Shown one piece after another: positions 17,517-27,502 of a stretch of 64,000 nucleotides of DNA. This DNA is from Bacteroidaceae bacterium (lineage in GTDB: Bacteria; Bacteroidota; Bacteroidia; Bacteroidales; Bacteroidaceae). Below the pieces are notes generated by a model. It did no database searches. It was given only the letters and a program-made list of their open reading frames with translations, and was not told the DNA's origin. The number at the start of each line of letters is the position of its first letter. The first letter of the stretch is position 1. Made by a program: the position numbers and the translations under genes. Where the stretch lies: contig JAILRU010000031.1 in assembly GCA_024697945.1 (NCBI GenBank), forward strand, positions 1 through 64,000. Direction: 5' to 3'.

Positions 17517-18782
17517 ATGTTATACTATTTTTTCAGATATTTAGGCCAGTTTGGAGTGTCGGGTGCTAACCTGTGGCACTACATCTCCTTCCGTGCAGTA
17601 CTTACGTTGGTGCTGAGCCTGCTCATATCCATGTGGTTTGGCCAGTACTTCGTCAAATGGATGAAGGCACATCATGGCAGCGAGGCTCAGCGTGATGTAA
17701 GCATCGATCCCTATGGTGTGGAGAAGAAAGGTGTGCCCACAATGGGTGGTATCATCATTATTATTGCTACACTGGTGCCTTGCCTGCTCCTGGGCCGACT
17801 GCGCAATATTTATATGCTGATTATGCTCTTCACCACAATATGGCTTGGAGCACTGGGCTTTGCCGACGACTACATCAAAATGAAGGTCACTAAGGATGGT
17901 TTGCGCCCCATCTACAAACTCTTAGGGCAGGCTGTTCTCGGGCTGGTCATCGGCCTGACACTATGGCTGAGTCCTGATGCTGTCATCTGCGAGAACATCG
18001 AGGATGAGCGCCAGGGCATTGAGCAGGTTGTAAAGCATCGCAGCGAAGAGGTCAAGAGCACCATTACCACCATTCCCTTTGTCAAAAACAATAACCTCAA
18101 CTATGCCAACATCTTTCAATTCTTGGGCAAGTACAGGACTGCAGCTGGATGGATATTCTTTGTTATTGTTACCACGTTCATCGTCATGGCAGTAAGTAAT
18201 GGTTCGAACCTGAACGACGGCATGGACGGCATGTGTGCCGGCAACGCAGCCATCATGTGTATAGCACTGGGCATATTGGCTTACGTCAGCAGTCATATAC
18301 ACATGGCAGCCTATCTGAATATTATGTATATACCGGGTTCCGAGGAACTGGTTATCTTCATCTGTGCCTTCGTGGGTGCACTTATCGGCTTCCTTTGGTA
18401 CAATGCCTATCCGGCACAGGTGTTCATGGGTGATACCGGCAGTCTGGCCATTGGTGGCATCATTGGTGTCACAGCCATTATCATACATAAGGAATTGCTT
18501 CTGCCGTTGCTCTGCTTTGTCTTCTTTATGGAGAGCTTGAGCGTGTTGCTGCAGACTAATTATGCCCGCAGAGGCAATCGTCGCGGGCAGAAATGGCGTG
18601 TCATCAAGCGAGCTCCGTTGCACGACACGTTTCGTGTCAAACCCGGACAATTGCCTTCTGATTTCAAGGTACTCATCAATTGGCCCAGGGGCTGCTGGTT
18701 GGAGTCGAAAATAACCGTTCGCTTCTGGATAGTAACAATCATCATGGCGGCTCTCGCCATCGTAACATTGAAGATTAGATAG
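17517..18782 (+). CDS. mraY: Phospho-MurNAc-pentapeptide transferase MraY
   Basis: The 421-residue protein has about ten membrane segments. It transfers phospho-MurNAc-pentapeptide to undecaprenyl phosphate, making lipid I. Seen motifs: PTMGGIIIIIATL, GFADDYIK (aspartate pair near residue 120), SNGSNLNDGMDGM (the third conserved Asp region) and the C-terminal HDTFR-type loop. A cytoplasmic insert (IEDERQGIEQVVKHRSEEVK, about residues 160-180) is larger than in Escherichia coli and is usual for Bacteroidetes. Confidence 0.96.
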   Translation: MLYYFFRYLGQFGVSGANLWHYISFRAVLTLVLSLLISMWFGQYFVKWMKAHHGSEAQRDVSIDPYGVEKKGVPTMGGIIIIIATLVPCLLLGRLRNIYMLIMLFTTIWLGALGFADDYIKMKVTKDGLRPIYKLLGQAVLGLVIGLTLWLSPDAVICENIEDERQGIEQVVKHRSEEVKSTITTIPFVKNNNLNYANIFQFLGKYRTAAGWIFFVIVTTFIVMAVSNGSNLNDGMDGMCAGNAAIMCIALGILAYVSSHIHMAAYLNIMYIPGSEELVIFICAFVGALIGFLWYNAYPAQVFMGDTGSLAIGGIIGVTAIIIHKELLLPLLCFVFFMESLSVLLQTNYARRGNRRGQKWRVIKRAPLHDTFRVKPGQLPSDFKVLINWPRGCWLESKITVRFWIVTIIMAALAIVTLKIR

Positions 18783-18783
18783 G

Positions 18784-20118
18784 ATGAAAAGAATTGTGAT
18801 ACTTGGAGCTGCTGAAAGCGGTGTCGGAGCTGCTGCGCTGGCAAAGGTGAAAGGCTTTGATGTCTTCGTCAGCGATATGGGGCGAATAAAGGAGAACTAT
18901 AAAGATGTGCTTCGTGAGTATGACGTGCCTTGGGAGGAGGGGAAGCACACAGAATCGCTTATTCTCAATGCGGTCGAGGTGGTGAAGAGTCCTGGCATCC
19001 CAGAGGATGCACCTATGGTATGCAAGGTACGCGACGCTGGCATCCCTATCATCAGTGAGATAGAGTTTGCCGGACGCTATACCGATGCCAAGATGATATG
19101 TGTCACGGGCTCCAACGGCAAGACCACAACGACCAGCCTTATATACCATATCTTCCGGAAGGCAGGCTATAATGCAGGTCTGGCAGGCAACATCGGTCGC
19201 AGTCTGGCTCTGCAGATTGCCGAGGGCAAGACCTACGATTATTACATCATCGAGCTCAGCAGCTTCCAGTTGGACAATATGTACGCATTCCGTGCCAATA
19301 TTGCTATTCTGCTCAATATAACGCCCGACCATCTGGACCGCTATGACAATTCGATGCAGAACTATACCGATGCCAAGATGCGTATCCTGCAGAACCAGAC
19401 TGAGGAGGATGCCTTCATCTACTGGAACGACGACCCTATCATCACGGCAGAACTTAAGAAGTATGGTATCAGGGCGAAGATGTGCCCCTTCAGCATCGTC
19501 AAGAAGACCGGCATGATAGGCTACATTGCCGATGGGAAGTATGTCATCGAGTATCCCACGCCCTTCAATATGGAGCAGGAGAGCCTGAGTCTGCATGGCA
19601 AGCATAACATGTACAACAGTCTGGCTGCCGGTATTGCAGCACACATCAGCGGAATAGACGATGCCACGTTGCGCCAGAGCCTGAGTGACTTTGAGGGTGT
19701 GGAGCACCGCTTGCAGAAGGTGGCACGTGTAGGTGGTGTGCAATACATCAATGACTCCAAAGCTACCAATGTCGATGCTTGCTGGTATGCCTTGGAAAGC
19801 ATGACTACTCCCACCATCCTCATCATCGGTGGCAAGGACAAGGGTAATGACTACAATGCCATCAAGGAATTGGTACAGAAGAAGTGTGCCGGTTTGGTCT
19901 ATCTCGGTGCCGATAACAGCAAGCTGCATGCCTTTTTCGACGGCTTGGGCATCCCAGTGGCCGACACCCACAATATGAAGGACTGTGTGGAGGCATGCAA
20001 TCGTATGGCGAAGCCTGGCTATACCGTTCTGCTCAGTCCATGTTGCGCCAGTTTCGACCTCTTCAAGAACATGGAGGATCGCGGTGAGCAGTTCTGCGAA
20101 CAAGTGAGAAACCTATAA
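18784..20118 (+). CDS. murD: UDP-MurNAc-L-alanine:D-glutamate ligase MurD
   Basis: The 444-residue protein starts right after mraY (1-bp gap). The N-terminal Rossmann-like domain begins IVILGAAESGVGAAALA, the ATP loop is CVTGSNGKTTTTSLIY near residues 109-124, and the C-terminal part has INDSKATNVDACWYAL and LIIGGKDKGNDY. Adds D-glutamate in the cytoplasm. Long antisense frames exist over this gene but are compositional shadows. Confidence 0.96.
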   Translation: MKRIVILGAAESGVGAAALAKVKGFDVFVSDMGRIKENYKDVLREYDVPWEEGKHTESLILNAVEVVKSPGIPEDAPMVCKVRDAGIPIISEIEFAGRYTDAKMICVTGSNGKTTTTSLIYHIFRKAGYNAGLAGNIGRSLALQIAEGKTYDYYIIELSSFQLDNMYAFRANIAILLNITPDHLDRYDNSMQNYTDAKMRILQNQTEEDAFIYWNDDPIITAELKKYGIRAKMCPFSIVKKTGMIGYIADGKYVIEYPTPFNMEQESLSLHGKHNMYNSLAAGIAAHISGIDDATLRQSLSDFEGVEHRLQKVARVGGVQYINDSKATNVDACWYALESMTTPTILIIGGKDKGNDYNAIKELVQKKCAGLVYLGADNSKLHAFFDGLGIPVADTHNMKDCVEACNRMAKPGYTVLLSPCCASFDLFKNMEDRGEQFCEQVRNL

Positions 20119-20142
20119 GACCCATTAGACCTATAATAACCA

Positions 20143-21357
20143 ATGAAACTCGATAATTTAAGGAACAAGACTTTAATACACGGCGACCTGGGCATCTGGG
20201 CGGTGTTCCTTATCCTGTGTGCAATCTCACTGATTGAGGTGTATAGTGCCAGTTCGCGTATGACTTTTGGCTCAGGAGCATACTGGGGACCCATCATGCA
20301 GCATGGTGCTTTCATGCTGATGGGCATCTTCATTGCTTGGCTGGTGCATTTCATTCCTTGCAACTACTTCAAGTTGTTCTGTACCATCGGCATGTTCCTC
20401 TCTATATTCCTGCTTATAGCTGTGTTGGCTATCGGTCAGAAGACGAATGATGCAGGGCGCTGGATACAGATTGGATTCATACGTTTCCAACCGAGCGAGA
20501 TAGCCAAACTGAGTCTTGTGGGTTTCAGTTGCTTCATTCTTTCCTCGCTTCGCGACGAGAAAGGAGCCAGCCCCATAGGTTTCAAGATTGTGGCCATTAC
20601 AGCCTTCATCACGATTCTGCTTATCCTTACGGAGAATGCTTCCACCGCATTCATTATTGCCCTTGTGATGTTTGGTATTTGCTTCTATGCACAGATACGC
20701 AAGAAGATACTCATTGGTGCGCTTTGCTTAGGGATGTTTGGCATCGGTAGCATCTTTGCCATTGCTCATTCAATTCCTGAAGAGACACTTGAGACATGGA
20801 GCATGTCCTCAGGTCCATTGCATCGCGTGCCGACTTGGGTGCATCGCATCACAGACAAGCAGGAGCGACCAGAAGATCCTCACAAATACAATCCCCAGGA
20901 GAATCCGCAGAAGGCATACGCCAAGGTCGCAATTGCTACGAGCAACATTATCGGTCGCGGTCCTGGCAATAGCAGGCAACGCGACTTCATCCCGCAAGCT
21001 TTCTCTGACTTCATTTATGCCATTGTCATCGAGGAGTTAGGGCTCTTTGGTGCTATCCTTGTATTGAGCCTGTATTTAGTGCTCATGTATCGCTCTATGT
21101 GTATCGCCCGCAAGTGTAAGGCACTGTTCCCTTCCTATCTGGTTATGGGACTGGCATTGATGATTGTGGTGCAGGCCATGATGAATATGGCAGTGGCTGT
21201 GGGAGCTTTCCCTGTCACCGGACAACCTTTGCCGCTTGTCAGCCGAGGTGGCACGAGTCTCTTTATTACTTGTATATATATAGGTATGATATTGAGTGTG
21301 AGCCACACGGCAAAGCGCAAGCCGGTGGTTTTGGATTCGGGCTTAGAGTCGAAATAA
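20143..21357 (+). CDS. ftsW: Septal peptidoglycan glycosyltransferase FtsW (SEDS family)
   Basis: The 404-residue protein has about ten membrane segments and SEDS motifs: FQPSEIAKLSLV near residue 115, GRGPGNSRQRDFIPQAFSDF in the large periplasmic loop (with the catalytic-type Asp and the E-E-G region IEELGLFGA after it), and PVTGQPLPLVSRGGTSL near the end. It polymerises septal glycan strands with FtsI. It lies between murD and murG, separated by short spacers. Confidence 0.96.
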   Translation: MKLDNLRNKTLIHGDLGIWAVFLILCAISLIEVYSASSRMTFGSGAYWGPIMQHGAFMLMGIFIAWLVHFIPCNYFKLFCTIGMFLSIFLLIAVLAIGQKTNDAGRWIQIGFIRFQPSEIAKLSLVGFSCFILSSLRDEKGASPIGFKIVAITAFITILLILTENASTAFIIALVMFGICFYAQIRKKILIGALCLGMFGIGSIFAIAHSIPEETLETWSMSSGPLHRVPTWVHRITDKQERPEDPHKYNPQENPQKAYAKVAIATSNIIGRGPGNSRQRDFIPQAFSDFIYAIVIEELGLFGAILVLSLYLVLMYRSMCIARKCKALFPSYLVMGLALMIVVQAMMNMAVAVGAFPVTGQPLPLVSRGGTSLFITCIYIGMILSVSHTAKRKPVVLDSGLESK

Positions 21358-21407
21358 CGAAATATCGAAATGTCAAAATGTCGAAATATCGAAATAACGA
21401 ATAAGAT
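21358..21407. repeat. CGAAATATCGAAATGTC-type repeat between ftsW and murG
   Basis: Imperfect CGAAATA(T/A)(C) units repeat about five times. A related copy (CGAAATATCGAAATAACG) fills the murG-murC spacer at about 22541-22572. Both lie inside the cell-wall operon. Confidence 0.75.
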
Positions 21408-21410
21408 AGA

Positions 21411-22523
21411 ATGGATGAATTAAGAGTCATAATAAGCGGTGGTGGTACGGGAGGTCATATCTTCCCTGCTGTGAGCATTGCCAATGCCTTATGCGAGGCG
21501 AACCCCGATGTGAAGATTCTTTTCGTGGGGGCTGAGGGCAGGATGGAGATGCAGCGTGTGCCAGCTGCCGGATACGAGATAATCGGACTGCCAGTGCGCG
21601 GTCTGCTTCGCCCCTTATGGAGGCCTGGCAACATTGGTGTTTTGAGGGACTTCCTGCGTAGCAAGCGAATGGTCAAACAGACCCTGCGCGAGTTCAAGCC
21701 CGATGTGGCTGTGGGCGTAGGCGGTTATGCCAGCTCAGCAACGCTCAATGCTGCGTATGAGCTGGGCATTCCCTGTCTCATTCAGGAACAGAATAGCTTT
21801 GCTGGCCTGACCAATAAGACATTGGCTAAGAAAGCCAGCAAGATATGTGTTGCTTACGAGGGCATGGAGCGTTTCTTCCCCAAGGACCGCATCCTGCTGA
21901 CTGGCAATCCTGTACGACAGAGCTTGCTCAACGATTCCCTGACGCGCGAGGAGTGTGCCGCGACTTTCGGTCTTAATCCTGCAAAGCCAACCATCCTGCT
22001 TATCGGTGGCAGTCTGGGGGCACGTACCTTGAACGTGAGTGTCATGAAGAATCTCTCGCGAATCGCCGCTTCGTCTGTACAATTCATTTGGCAGACAGGC
22101 AGCTACTATCACAAGGAAATAGAAAAACTGCTTGACGTAAAAGGCAAGCCAACCAATCTTGTCGTTACGGACTTCATTGGTCGCATGGACCAGGCATACC
22201 ATTTGGCAGACCTTGTCATTAGCCGTGCTGGTGCAGGTACTGTCAGTGAGCTTTGTCTGTTGGGCAAGCCTGCTATTTTGGTACCCAGTCCCAATGTGGC
22301 AGAAGACCATCAGACGCACAATGCAATGGCACTCGTCAATCGTCAGGCGGCACTGCTTGTGCGCGATGCAGAGGCTCCTGAGAAACTTATCCCGCTTGCT
22401 TTGGAGACGGTCTCCGATGCTGATAAACTTCAGTTGCTTGGCAGAAATGCTGCTGCAATGGCTCTGCGTGATTCGGCACGTATCATAGCGGAGGAGGTAA
22501 TCAAGCTTGCCCGGCAAGCGTGA
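21411..22523 (+). CDS. murG: Lipid II synthase MurG (GlcNAc transferase)
   Basis: The 370-residue GT-B fold enzyme starts with the glycine loop SGGGTGGHIFPAVSIA near residues 9-24. It has VGVGGYASSATL and LIQEQNSFAGLTNK in the N-lobe, and GGSLGARTLN plus SRAGAGTVSELCLLGKPAIL in the donor-binding C-lobe. It adds GlcNAc to lipid I at the inner face of the membrane. Confidence 0.97.
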   Translation: MDELRVIISGGGTGGHIFPAVSIANALCEANPDVKILFVGAEGRMEMQRVPAAGYEIIGLPVRGLLRPLWRPGNIGVLRDFLRSKRMVKQTLREFKPDVAVGVGGYASSATLNAAYELGIPCLIQEQNSFAGLTNKTLAKKASKICVAYEGMERFFPKDRILLTGNPVRQSLLNDSLTREECAATFGLNPAKPTILLIGGSLGARTLNVSVMKNLSRIAASSVQFIWQTGSYYHKEIEKLLDVKGKPTNLVVTDFIGRMDQAYHLADLVISRAGAGTVSELCLLGKPAILVPSPNVAEDHQTHNAMALVNRQAALLVRDAEAPEKLIPLALETVSDADKLQLLGRNAAAMALRDSARIIAEEVIKLARQA

Positions 22524-22577
22524 TTAAATTAGAGATTAAGGTCGAAATATCGAAATAACGAAATAACGAAAAGAGTA

Positions 22578-23948
22578 ATGAAGATAAAGGCCGTATATTT
22601 CGTGGGTATTGGTGGCATAGGCATGAGTGCCATTGCGCGCTACTTCTTGAGCCGCGGCATCACAGTGGGTGGCTATGACAGGACGCCAAGTGACTTGACT
22701 GAGCAGCTCTGCAAGGAGGGGGCCCTTGTTCACTACGAGGATAACGTGGACCTCATTCCTGTCCAGTGCCGCGACAAGGAGAGTACGCTGGTCATCTATA
22801 CGCCTGCCATCCCTGCGGAGCACACTGAGCTGACGTATTTCCGTCAGCAGGGCTTCGAGATACAGAAACGTGCCCAAGTGCTTGGCACCTTGACGCATGC
22901 TCTAAAGGGGCTTTGTGTGGCTGGTACTCATGGCAAGACCACCACGTCGAGCATGGCGGCACACATGCTTCATCAGAGTCATGTGGATTGCAACGCCTTC
23001 TTGGGAGGCATCGTTAAGAACTATGGTACGAACTACATCCTGAGCCAAAAGAGTCCCTATGTGGTCATCGAGGCAGATGAGTTCGACCGTTCCTTCCATT
23101 GGCTCACCCCATACGCCAGTGTCATCACGGCCACCGATGCGGACCACCTTGATATCTATGGTACGGAAGAAGCCTATTTGGAGAGTTTCCGCAAGTACAG
23201 CAGCCTGATTCTGCCAGGTGGTTATCTCATCATGCATACAGGGCTGAAGATGCAGGCCGATGTGCAGAAGGGCGTTACTGTCTATACCTACAGCCGCGAT
23301 TGCGGTGATTTCCATGCAGAAAACGTCTGCATCGGTGACGGTCGTATCACTTTCGACCTCGTTTCGCCCTTAGGCAACATTTCCGGCATCGAGCTTGGTG
23401 TTCCGGTCAGTGTCAACATCGAGAACGGCATAGCTGCTATGGCTTTGGCACAGATAGCAGGTGCTACAGCCGAGGAGATACGTCGCGGCATGGCTTCTTT
23501 CAGTGGCGTGGATAGGCGCTTCGATTTCCATATACGCACAGACCGCATGGTCTATCTGAGCGACTATGCCCATCATCCTGAAGAGATACGCCGCAGCCTT
23601 GAGAGCATACGCGAGCTCTACCGAGGACGTCGTATCAAGGCCATCTTCCAACCCCATCTCTATACCCGTACCCGTGACTTCTACCATGAGTTTGCCGATG
23701 CGCTCTCCCTTGTGGATGATGTCTGCATCGTGGATATCTATCCGGCACGCGAACTGCCCATCTCGGGTGTGACGAGTGCCCTTATCTATGACAATCTCAA
23801 ACCTGGCATCAAGCGGCAGATGTGCAGCAAGGAGGAAATCCTCGACGTGGTGCGTCAGGGTGGCTTTGATGTGCTTGTCACACTGGGAGCAGGCGACATC
23901 GAAAACTATGTTCCACAGATAACAGTAATATTGCAACCTCTATCATGA
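22578..23948 (+). CDS. murC: UDP-MurNAc:L-alanine ligase MurC
   Basis: The 456-residue protein begins IKAVYFVGIGGIGMSAIA (UDP-binding loop) and has the ATP loop VAGTHGKTTTSSMAAHML near residues 115-132. Also present are EADEFDRSFHWL and the C-terminal DYAHHPEEIRRSL. It adds the first stem-peptide residue. Its stop overlaps the ftsQ start (ATGA, 23945-23948), indicating coupled translation. Confidence 0.97.
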   Translation: MKIKAVYFVGIGGIGMSAIARYFLSRGITVGGYDRTPSDLTEQLCKEGALVHYEDNVDLIPVQCRDKESTLVIYTPAIPAEHTELTYFRQQGFEIQKRAQVLGTLTHALKGLCVAGTHGKTTTSSMAAHMLHQSHVDCNAFLGGIVKNYGTNYILSQKSPYVVIEADEFDRSFHWLTPYASVITATDADHLDIYGTEEAYLESFRKYSSLILPGGYLIMHTGLKMQADVQKGVTVYTYSRDCGDFHAENVCIGDGRITFDLVSPLGNISGIELGVPVSVNIENGIAAMALAQIAGATAEEIRRGMASFSGVDRRFDFHIRTDRMVYLSDYAHHPEEIRRSLESIRELYRGRRIKAIFQPHLYTRTRDFYHEFADALSLVDDVCIVDIYPARELPISGVTSALIYDNLKPGIKRQMCSKEEILDVVRQGGFDVLVTLGAGDIENYVPQITVILQPLS

Positions 23949-24691
23949 AAACAGCTTTTAAGATATTCATGCTTTTGGCAGTGGTGATTTACCTTGTGTT
24001 TGCTGTCAAGAGGTTTAGCAACCCCGCTGAGAACAGGATTTGCGAGGGTGTGAGTGTCGAGATTATCGACACCATTCAGGAAGACTTCATCACCGAGGAG
24101 TATATTCGCTCCATCCTGACCAAAAACAAGATCTCGCCCGAGGGGATGAAGATATGCGATATCAACCTGGAGCAGATCGAACAGTTGATGTTCAAGGAAT
24201 CGCACATCGAACGTGCTTCCTGCTTTTATAATGCAGCGGGTAAGCTCTGCATCATAGTCGTCCCGCAACAGCCTGTGTTGCATGTCATCAGCCAGAAAGG
24301 AGAGGACTACTACTTGTCCAGTACTGGCCTGAAAATGCCGACTGCCAGTTTCAACGTGGAATTGTGCATCGCTACGGGCAATGTGACGGAAGCATTTGCC
24401 TCTGGGCAGTTGCTGAAGTTTGCCATGTTTCTACGTGACGACCTCTTTTGGAGAGAGCAGATAGAGCAGATACACGTGATAAGCCCGAAGGAGATTGTAT
24501 TGTATCCACGTGTCGGACAACATGTCATAGAACTGGGAAGTATGGATAACTTCCAGGAGAAACTGGACCGCCTGCGCGTCTTCTATCGTGAGGGATTGGA
24601 ACGTGTGGGCTGGAACAAATACCGGACTATCAGTCTGGCTTACGATAACCAGATAGTATGTACTAAAGCCAACAATCAAAATATCAAATAA
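23945..24691 (+). CDS. ftsQ: Cell division protein FtsQ
   Basis: The 248-residue protein has one N-terminal membrane segment (FKIFMLLAVVIYLVFAV) and a periplasmic POTRA/FtsQ-like domain. In Bacteroidetes it is very divergent, and the name rests on this topology and the murC-ftsQ-ftsA-ftsZ order. It links the Z-ring to FtsL/FtsI/FtsW. Overlaps murC by 4 bp and ends 1 bp before ftsA. Confidence 0.88.
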   Translation: MKTAFKIFMLLAVVIYLVFAVKRFSNPAENRICEGVSVEIIDTIQEDFITEEYIRSILTKNKISPEGMKICDINLEQIEQLMFKESHIERASCFYNAAGKLCIIVVPQQPVLHVISQKGEDYYLSSTGLKMPTASFNVELCIATGNVTEAFASGQLLKFAMFLRDDLFWREQIEQIHVISPKEIVLYPRVGQHVIELGSMDNFQEKLDRLRVFYREGLERVGWNKYRTISLAYDNQIVCTKANNQNIK

Positions 24692-24692
24692 T

Positions 24693-26045
24693 ATGGGAGC
24701 AGAAAAAGACATTATCATCGCCGTAGAGCTGGCATCGACAGCTATACGCGCCATCGCAGGCAAGAGAGAACCCGACGGCAGTATGCAGGTACTTGCCTTT
24801 GCCCAGGAAGAATCGTCTAACACTATTCGCAAGGGTATCATCGACAACATTGACAAAACGACTCAGGCGCTGTCACATGTTATTGGCAAATTGAACGACA
24901 AACTGGGCGTCAAGGTCAATAGCGTTTATGTTGGCTTGAGCGGACAGTCGTTGCGTTCTGTACACAACCGTGTGCTTCTGCAGTTCGATGGTCTGGAACT
25001 TCTTTCGCACAAGACCATCGACAAGATGCGCGACACCAACAGTGGTGTCGTTTATCCCAACGCGGAAATAAAGGAGGTCGTGCCGCAGGAGTTCACTATT
25101 GGCAGTCGCAGTGTTGTTGACCCTGTCGGTATGCAGGCCGAGATGCTCGAGGCCAATTTCATCAATATCGTTGCACGTCCCACGTTGGAGGAGAATATCC
25201 GTAAATGTGTGGCAGGTGCCGGTCTGGAGGTGCAGGAGGTGTTCATCTCGCCTTTGTGTGAAGCGAATGCCTTGCTTACGGCCAACGAGAAGCGCTCCGG
25301 CTGTGCATTGGTCGATATGGGAGCCGACACGACTACAGTGAGTGTTTATTCCAATAATATCCTTCGTCACCTCTGTGTCATACCTCTTGGCGGCTCGAAT
25401 GTGACGAGCGACATCACCAGTCTCAAGGTGGAGGCAGAGGAGGCAGAGGAACTGAAGAAGAAGTATGGTACTGCCTACCGTTCTGACAGTGAAGACAGGA
25501 CGGGAGAGAAGATAAACTTGAGTTTCAACCGTACGGAGGACGAAGAGAAATTGCAGGAAATCGTGGAGGCACGCTACGAGGAGATTATTGCCAACGTATG
25601 CCATCATATCTCGGCCTACAAGGACAAGATGCTTTCTGGCATCATCGTGACAGGTGGTGCTGCACGTATCCCTGATCTTAAGGATGCTTTTGCCAGACAG
25701 ACAGGCGGCGACCTCAACATCCGTATAGTGAAGGGCTTGCCCGAGAATCTCAACGTTTCGTTTGGCGTGCAGACAGGCGACCCGGATCGTCTCAATACGC
25801 TTTACGGCTTGCTGCTGGCAGGTAAGGAGAACTGCGTAGGCGAGGCTTCCGAGGATCCCGTACAGAAGACCTTCACTTTCGATGAGGATAAGAAGGATGA
25901 GCCAGAACCTGTTGATCAGAGTGATCAGAATCCTACGATTACTCCAGAACCTTCCGATAAGAAACCATTCACTTTTGGCCGTATTTGGAAAACGATAGAG
26001 AAGATGCTTTCCGATGAGTCCGAAGGCGAAGACGAGAAAGTTTGA
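24693..26045 (+). CDS. ftsA: Cell division protein FtsA
   Basis: The 450-residue actin-like ATPase has the phosphate-1 region IAVELASTAIRAIAGK near the start, a 1C/SHS2 segment (VNSVYVGLSGQSLRSV), ALVDMGADTTTVSVY (phosphate-2) and IIVTGGAARIPDLKDAF (adenosine site). The C-terminus ends in a short stretch likely to be the amphipathic membrane helix (FGRIWKTIEKMLS). It tethers FtsZ filaments to the membrane. The acidic Pro/Asp-rich linker before that helix (residues about 390-425) is longer than in E. coli. Confidence 0.96.
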   Translation: MGAEKDIIIAVELASTAIRAIAGKREPDGSMQVLAFAQEESSNTIRKGIIDNIDKTTQALSHVIGKLNDKLGVKVNSVYVGLSGQSLRSVHNRVLLQFDGLELLSHKTIDKMRDTNSGVVYPNAEIKEVVPQEFTIGSRSVVDPVGMQAEMLEANFINIVARPTLEENIRKCVAGAGLEVQEVFISPLCEANALLTANEKRSGCALVDMGADTTTVSVYSNNILRHLCVIPLGGSNVTSDITSLKVEAEEAEELKKKYGTAYRSDSEDRTGEKINLSFNRTEDEEKLQEIVEARYEEIIANVCHHISAYKDKMLSGIIVTGGAARIPDLKDAFARQTGGDLNIRIVKGLPENLNVSFGVQTGDPDRLNTLYGLLLAGKENCVGEASEDPVQKTFTFDEDKKDEPEPVDQSDQNPTITPEPSDKKPFTFGRIWKTIEKMLSDESEGEDEKV

Positions 26046-26072
26046 TAAAAATCACCCTAAAACGACATAGCT

Positions 26073-27383
26073 ATGACAGAAGAAAAGAACATACAGCCCA
26101 TGGGCGGCATTAACTTCAATTTCCGCCAGACTGAGAATCCTTGCATCATCAAGGTGGTGGGCGTAGGCGGTGGTGGCGGCAATGCCATCAACCACATGTA
26201 CCGCGAAGGCATTCACGATGTGACCTACGTGGTGTGCAATACAGACAAGAAGGCGCTTAGCGACTCTCCTGTACCAAATCACTTGCAACTGGGCAAGGAT
26301 GGTCTTGGCGCAGGCAACAATCCTGCGGTGGGCCGCCAGCGTGCCGAGGAAAGCATCGACGATATCAGGGAGATGCTCAACGATGGTACACGTATGGTGT
26401 TCATCACGGCTGGTATGGGCGGTGGCACAGGTACTGGTGCTGCACCCGTCATCGCTCAGTGTGCCAAGGATGCTGGCATCCTGACGGTCGGTATCGTCAC
26501 TATTCCCTTCAAGTTCGAAGGCAATAAGAAAATCAACCAGGCCTTAGACGGTGTGGAGGAGATTGCCAAGCATGTGGATGCCCTGTTGGTGATTAACAAC
26601 GAGCGTCTGCGTGAGATTTATCCCGAGCTGACCGTCATCAACGCCTTTGCCAAGGCGGATGATACGCTGAGCATCGCTGCCAAGAGCATTGCGGAGATTA
26701 TCACCATGCACGGCACCATCAATCTGGACTTCCAGGATGTTACGACGGTCCTCAAGGACGGTGGTGTGGCCATTATGAGTACTGGCTACGGTGAGGGCGA
26801 GAACCGCGTTACGAAGGCTATCGACGAGGCACTCAACAGTCCTTTGCTCAACAACAACGACATCTTCAATTCTCGCAAGGTGCTGCTCAACATCAACTTC
26901 TGCAGTGAGAATGAGACGGGCAACCTGATGATGGAGGAGATGAACGAGGTGAACGACTTTATGAGCCGCTTCCGTAAGGATGTGGAGACGAAGTGGGGCT
27001 TGGCTACTGACAGCTCCCTTGGCGATAAGGTGAAGATTACGCTGCTTGCCACTGGCTTCGGTCTGCAAAACGTGCCGGGTGTTCGGAGCATCGTGGAGCA
27101 GAAGGAGTTGGAGAAGACGGCTGTTGATCAGGAACGCGAGGATTATAACGAGGAGCGTGCAGGCTTCTACTATGGCTCATCGACCGGTACTCCGGTACGT
27201 CGTCGCCGCCACAACACCTACATCTTCACCGACGAAGACCTCGACAGCGACGATATCATTTCGATGGTCGATGCCCGTCCAGCCTATAACCGAACGAAGG
27301 AAGAGATAAACAAAATCAAGGAAAAGAGCAATCCCGCTCAGGAATCCGAGACCCCGACAATGGGGATACCGTTTAACTTATAG
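26073..27383 (+). CDS. ftsZ: Cell division GTPase FtsZ
   Basis: The 436-residue tubulin homologue has [14 protein letters not shown] near residue 28, the tubulin signature [16 protein letters not shown] near residue 116, and the T7-loop region around LDFQDV. It ends in a variable linker and the conserved C-terminal peptide (TMGIPFNL) that docks to FtsA and other partners. It forms the Z-ring. Last gene of the cluster. Confidence 0.98.
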   Translation: MTEEKNIQPMGGINFNFRQTENPCIIKVVGVGGGGGNAINHMYREGIHDVTYVVCNTDKKALSDSPVPNHLQLGKDGLGAGNNPAVGRQRAEESIDDIREMLNDGTRMVFITAGMGGGTGTGAAPVIAQCAKDAGILTVGIVTIPFKFEGNKKINQALDGVEEIAKHVDALLVINNERLREIYPELTVINAFAKADDTLSIAAKSIAEIITMHGTINLDFQDVTTVLKDGGVAIMSTGYGEGENRVTKAIDEALNSPLLNNNDIFNSRKVLLNINFCSENETGNLMMEEMNEVNDFMSRFRKDVETKWGLATDSSLGDKVKITLLATGFGLQNVPGVRSIVEQKELEKTAVDQEREDYNEERAGFYYGSSTGTPVRRRRHNTYIFTDEDLDSDDIISMVDARPAYNRTKEEINKIKEKSNPAQESETPTMGIPFNL

Positions 27384-27411
27384 TAAAAATCTTTTACATT
27401 TTGCAAAATCT

Positions 27412-27465
27412 GTAGCAAGGTCGTTCGTAGGGGGTAGCAAGGTCGTTCGTAGGGGGTAGCAAGGG
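27412..27465. repeat. 22-bp tandem repeat after ftsZ
   Basis: GTAGCAAGGTCGTTCGTAGG plus GG repeats with an exact 22-bp period from 27412, 27434 and (partial) 27456. It lies between the convergent ftsZ and recO genes. Confidence 0.9.
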
Positions 27466-27502
27466 ACAAAAAAATCTTACCTTTTCTTCTTGCTCCATAC
27501 CC

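Noticed and set aside
16021..18782. Missing murF taken as a deletion in the cell-wall cluster
   Set aside because: To my knowledge Bacteroidetes clusters usually lack murF and ddl at this place, so absence here is normal.
18775..20103. 442-codon minus-strand frame over murD
   Set aside because: murD is certain from its motifs. The antisense text has no domain and is a codon-bias shadow.
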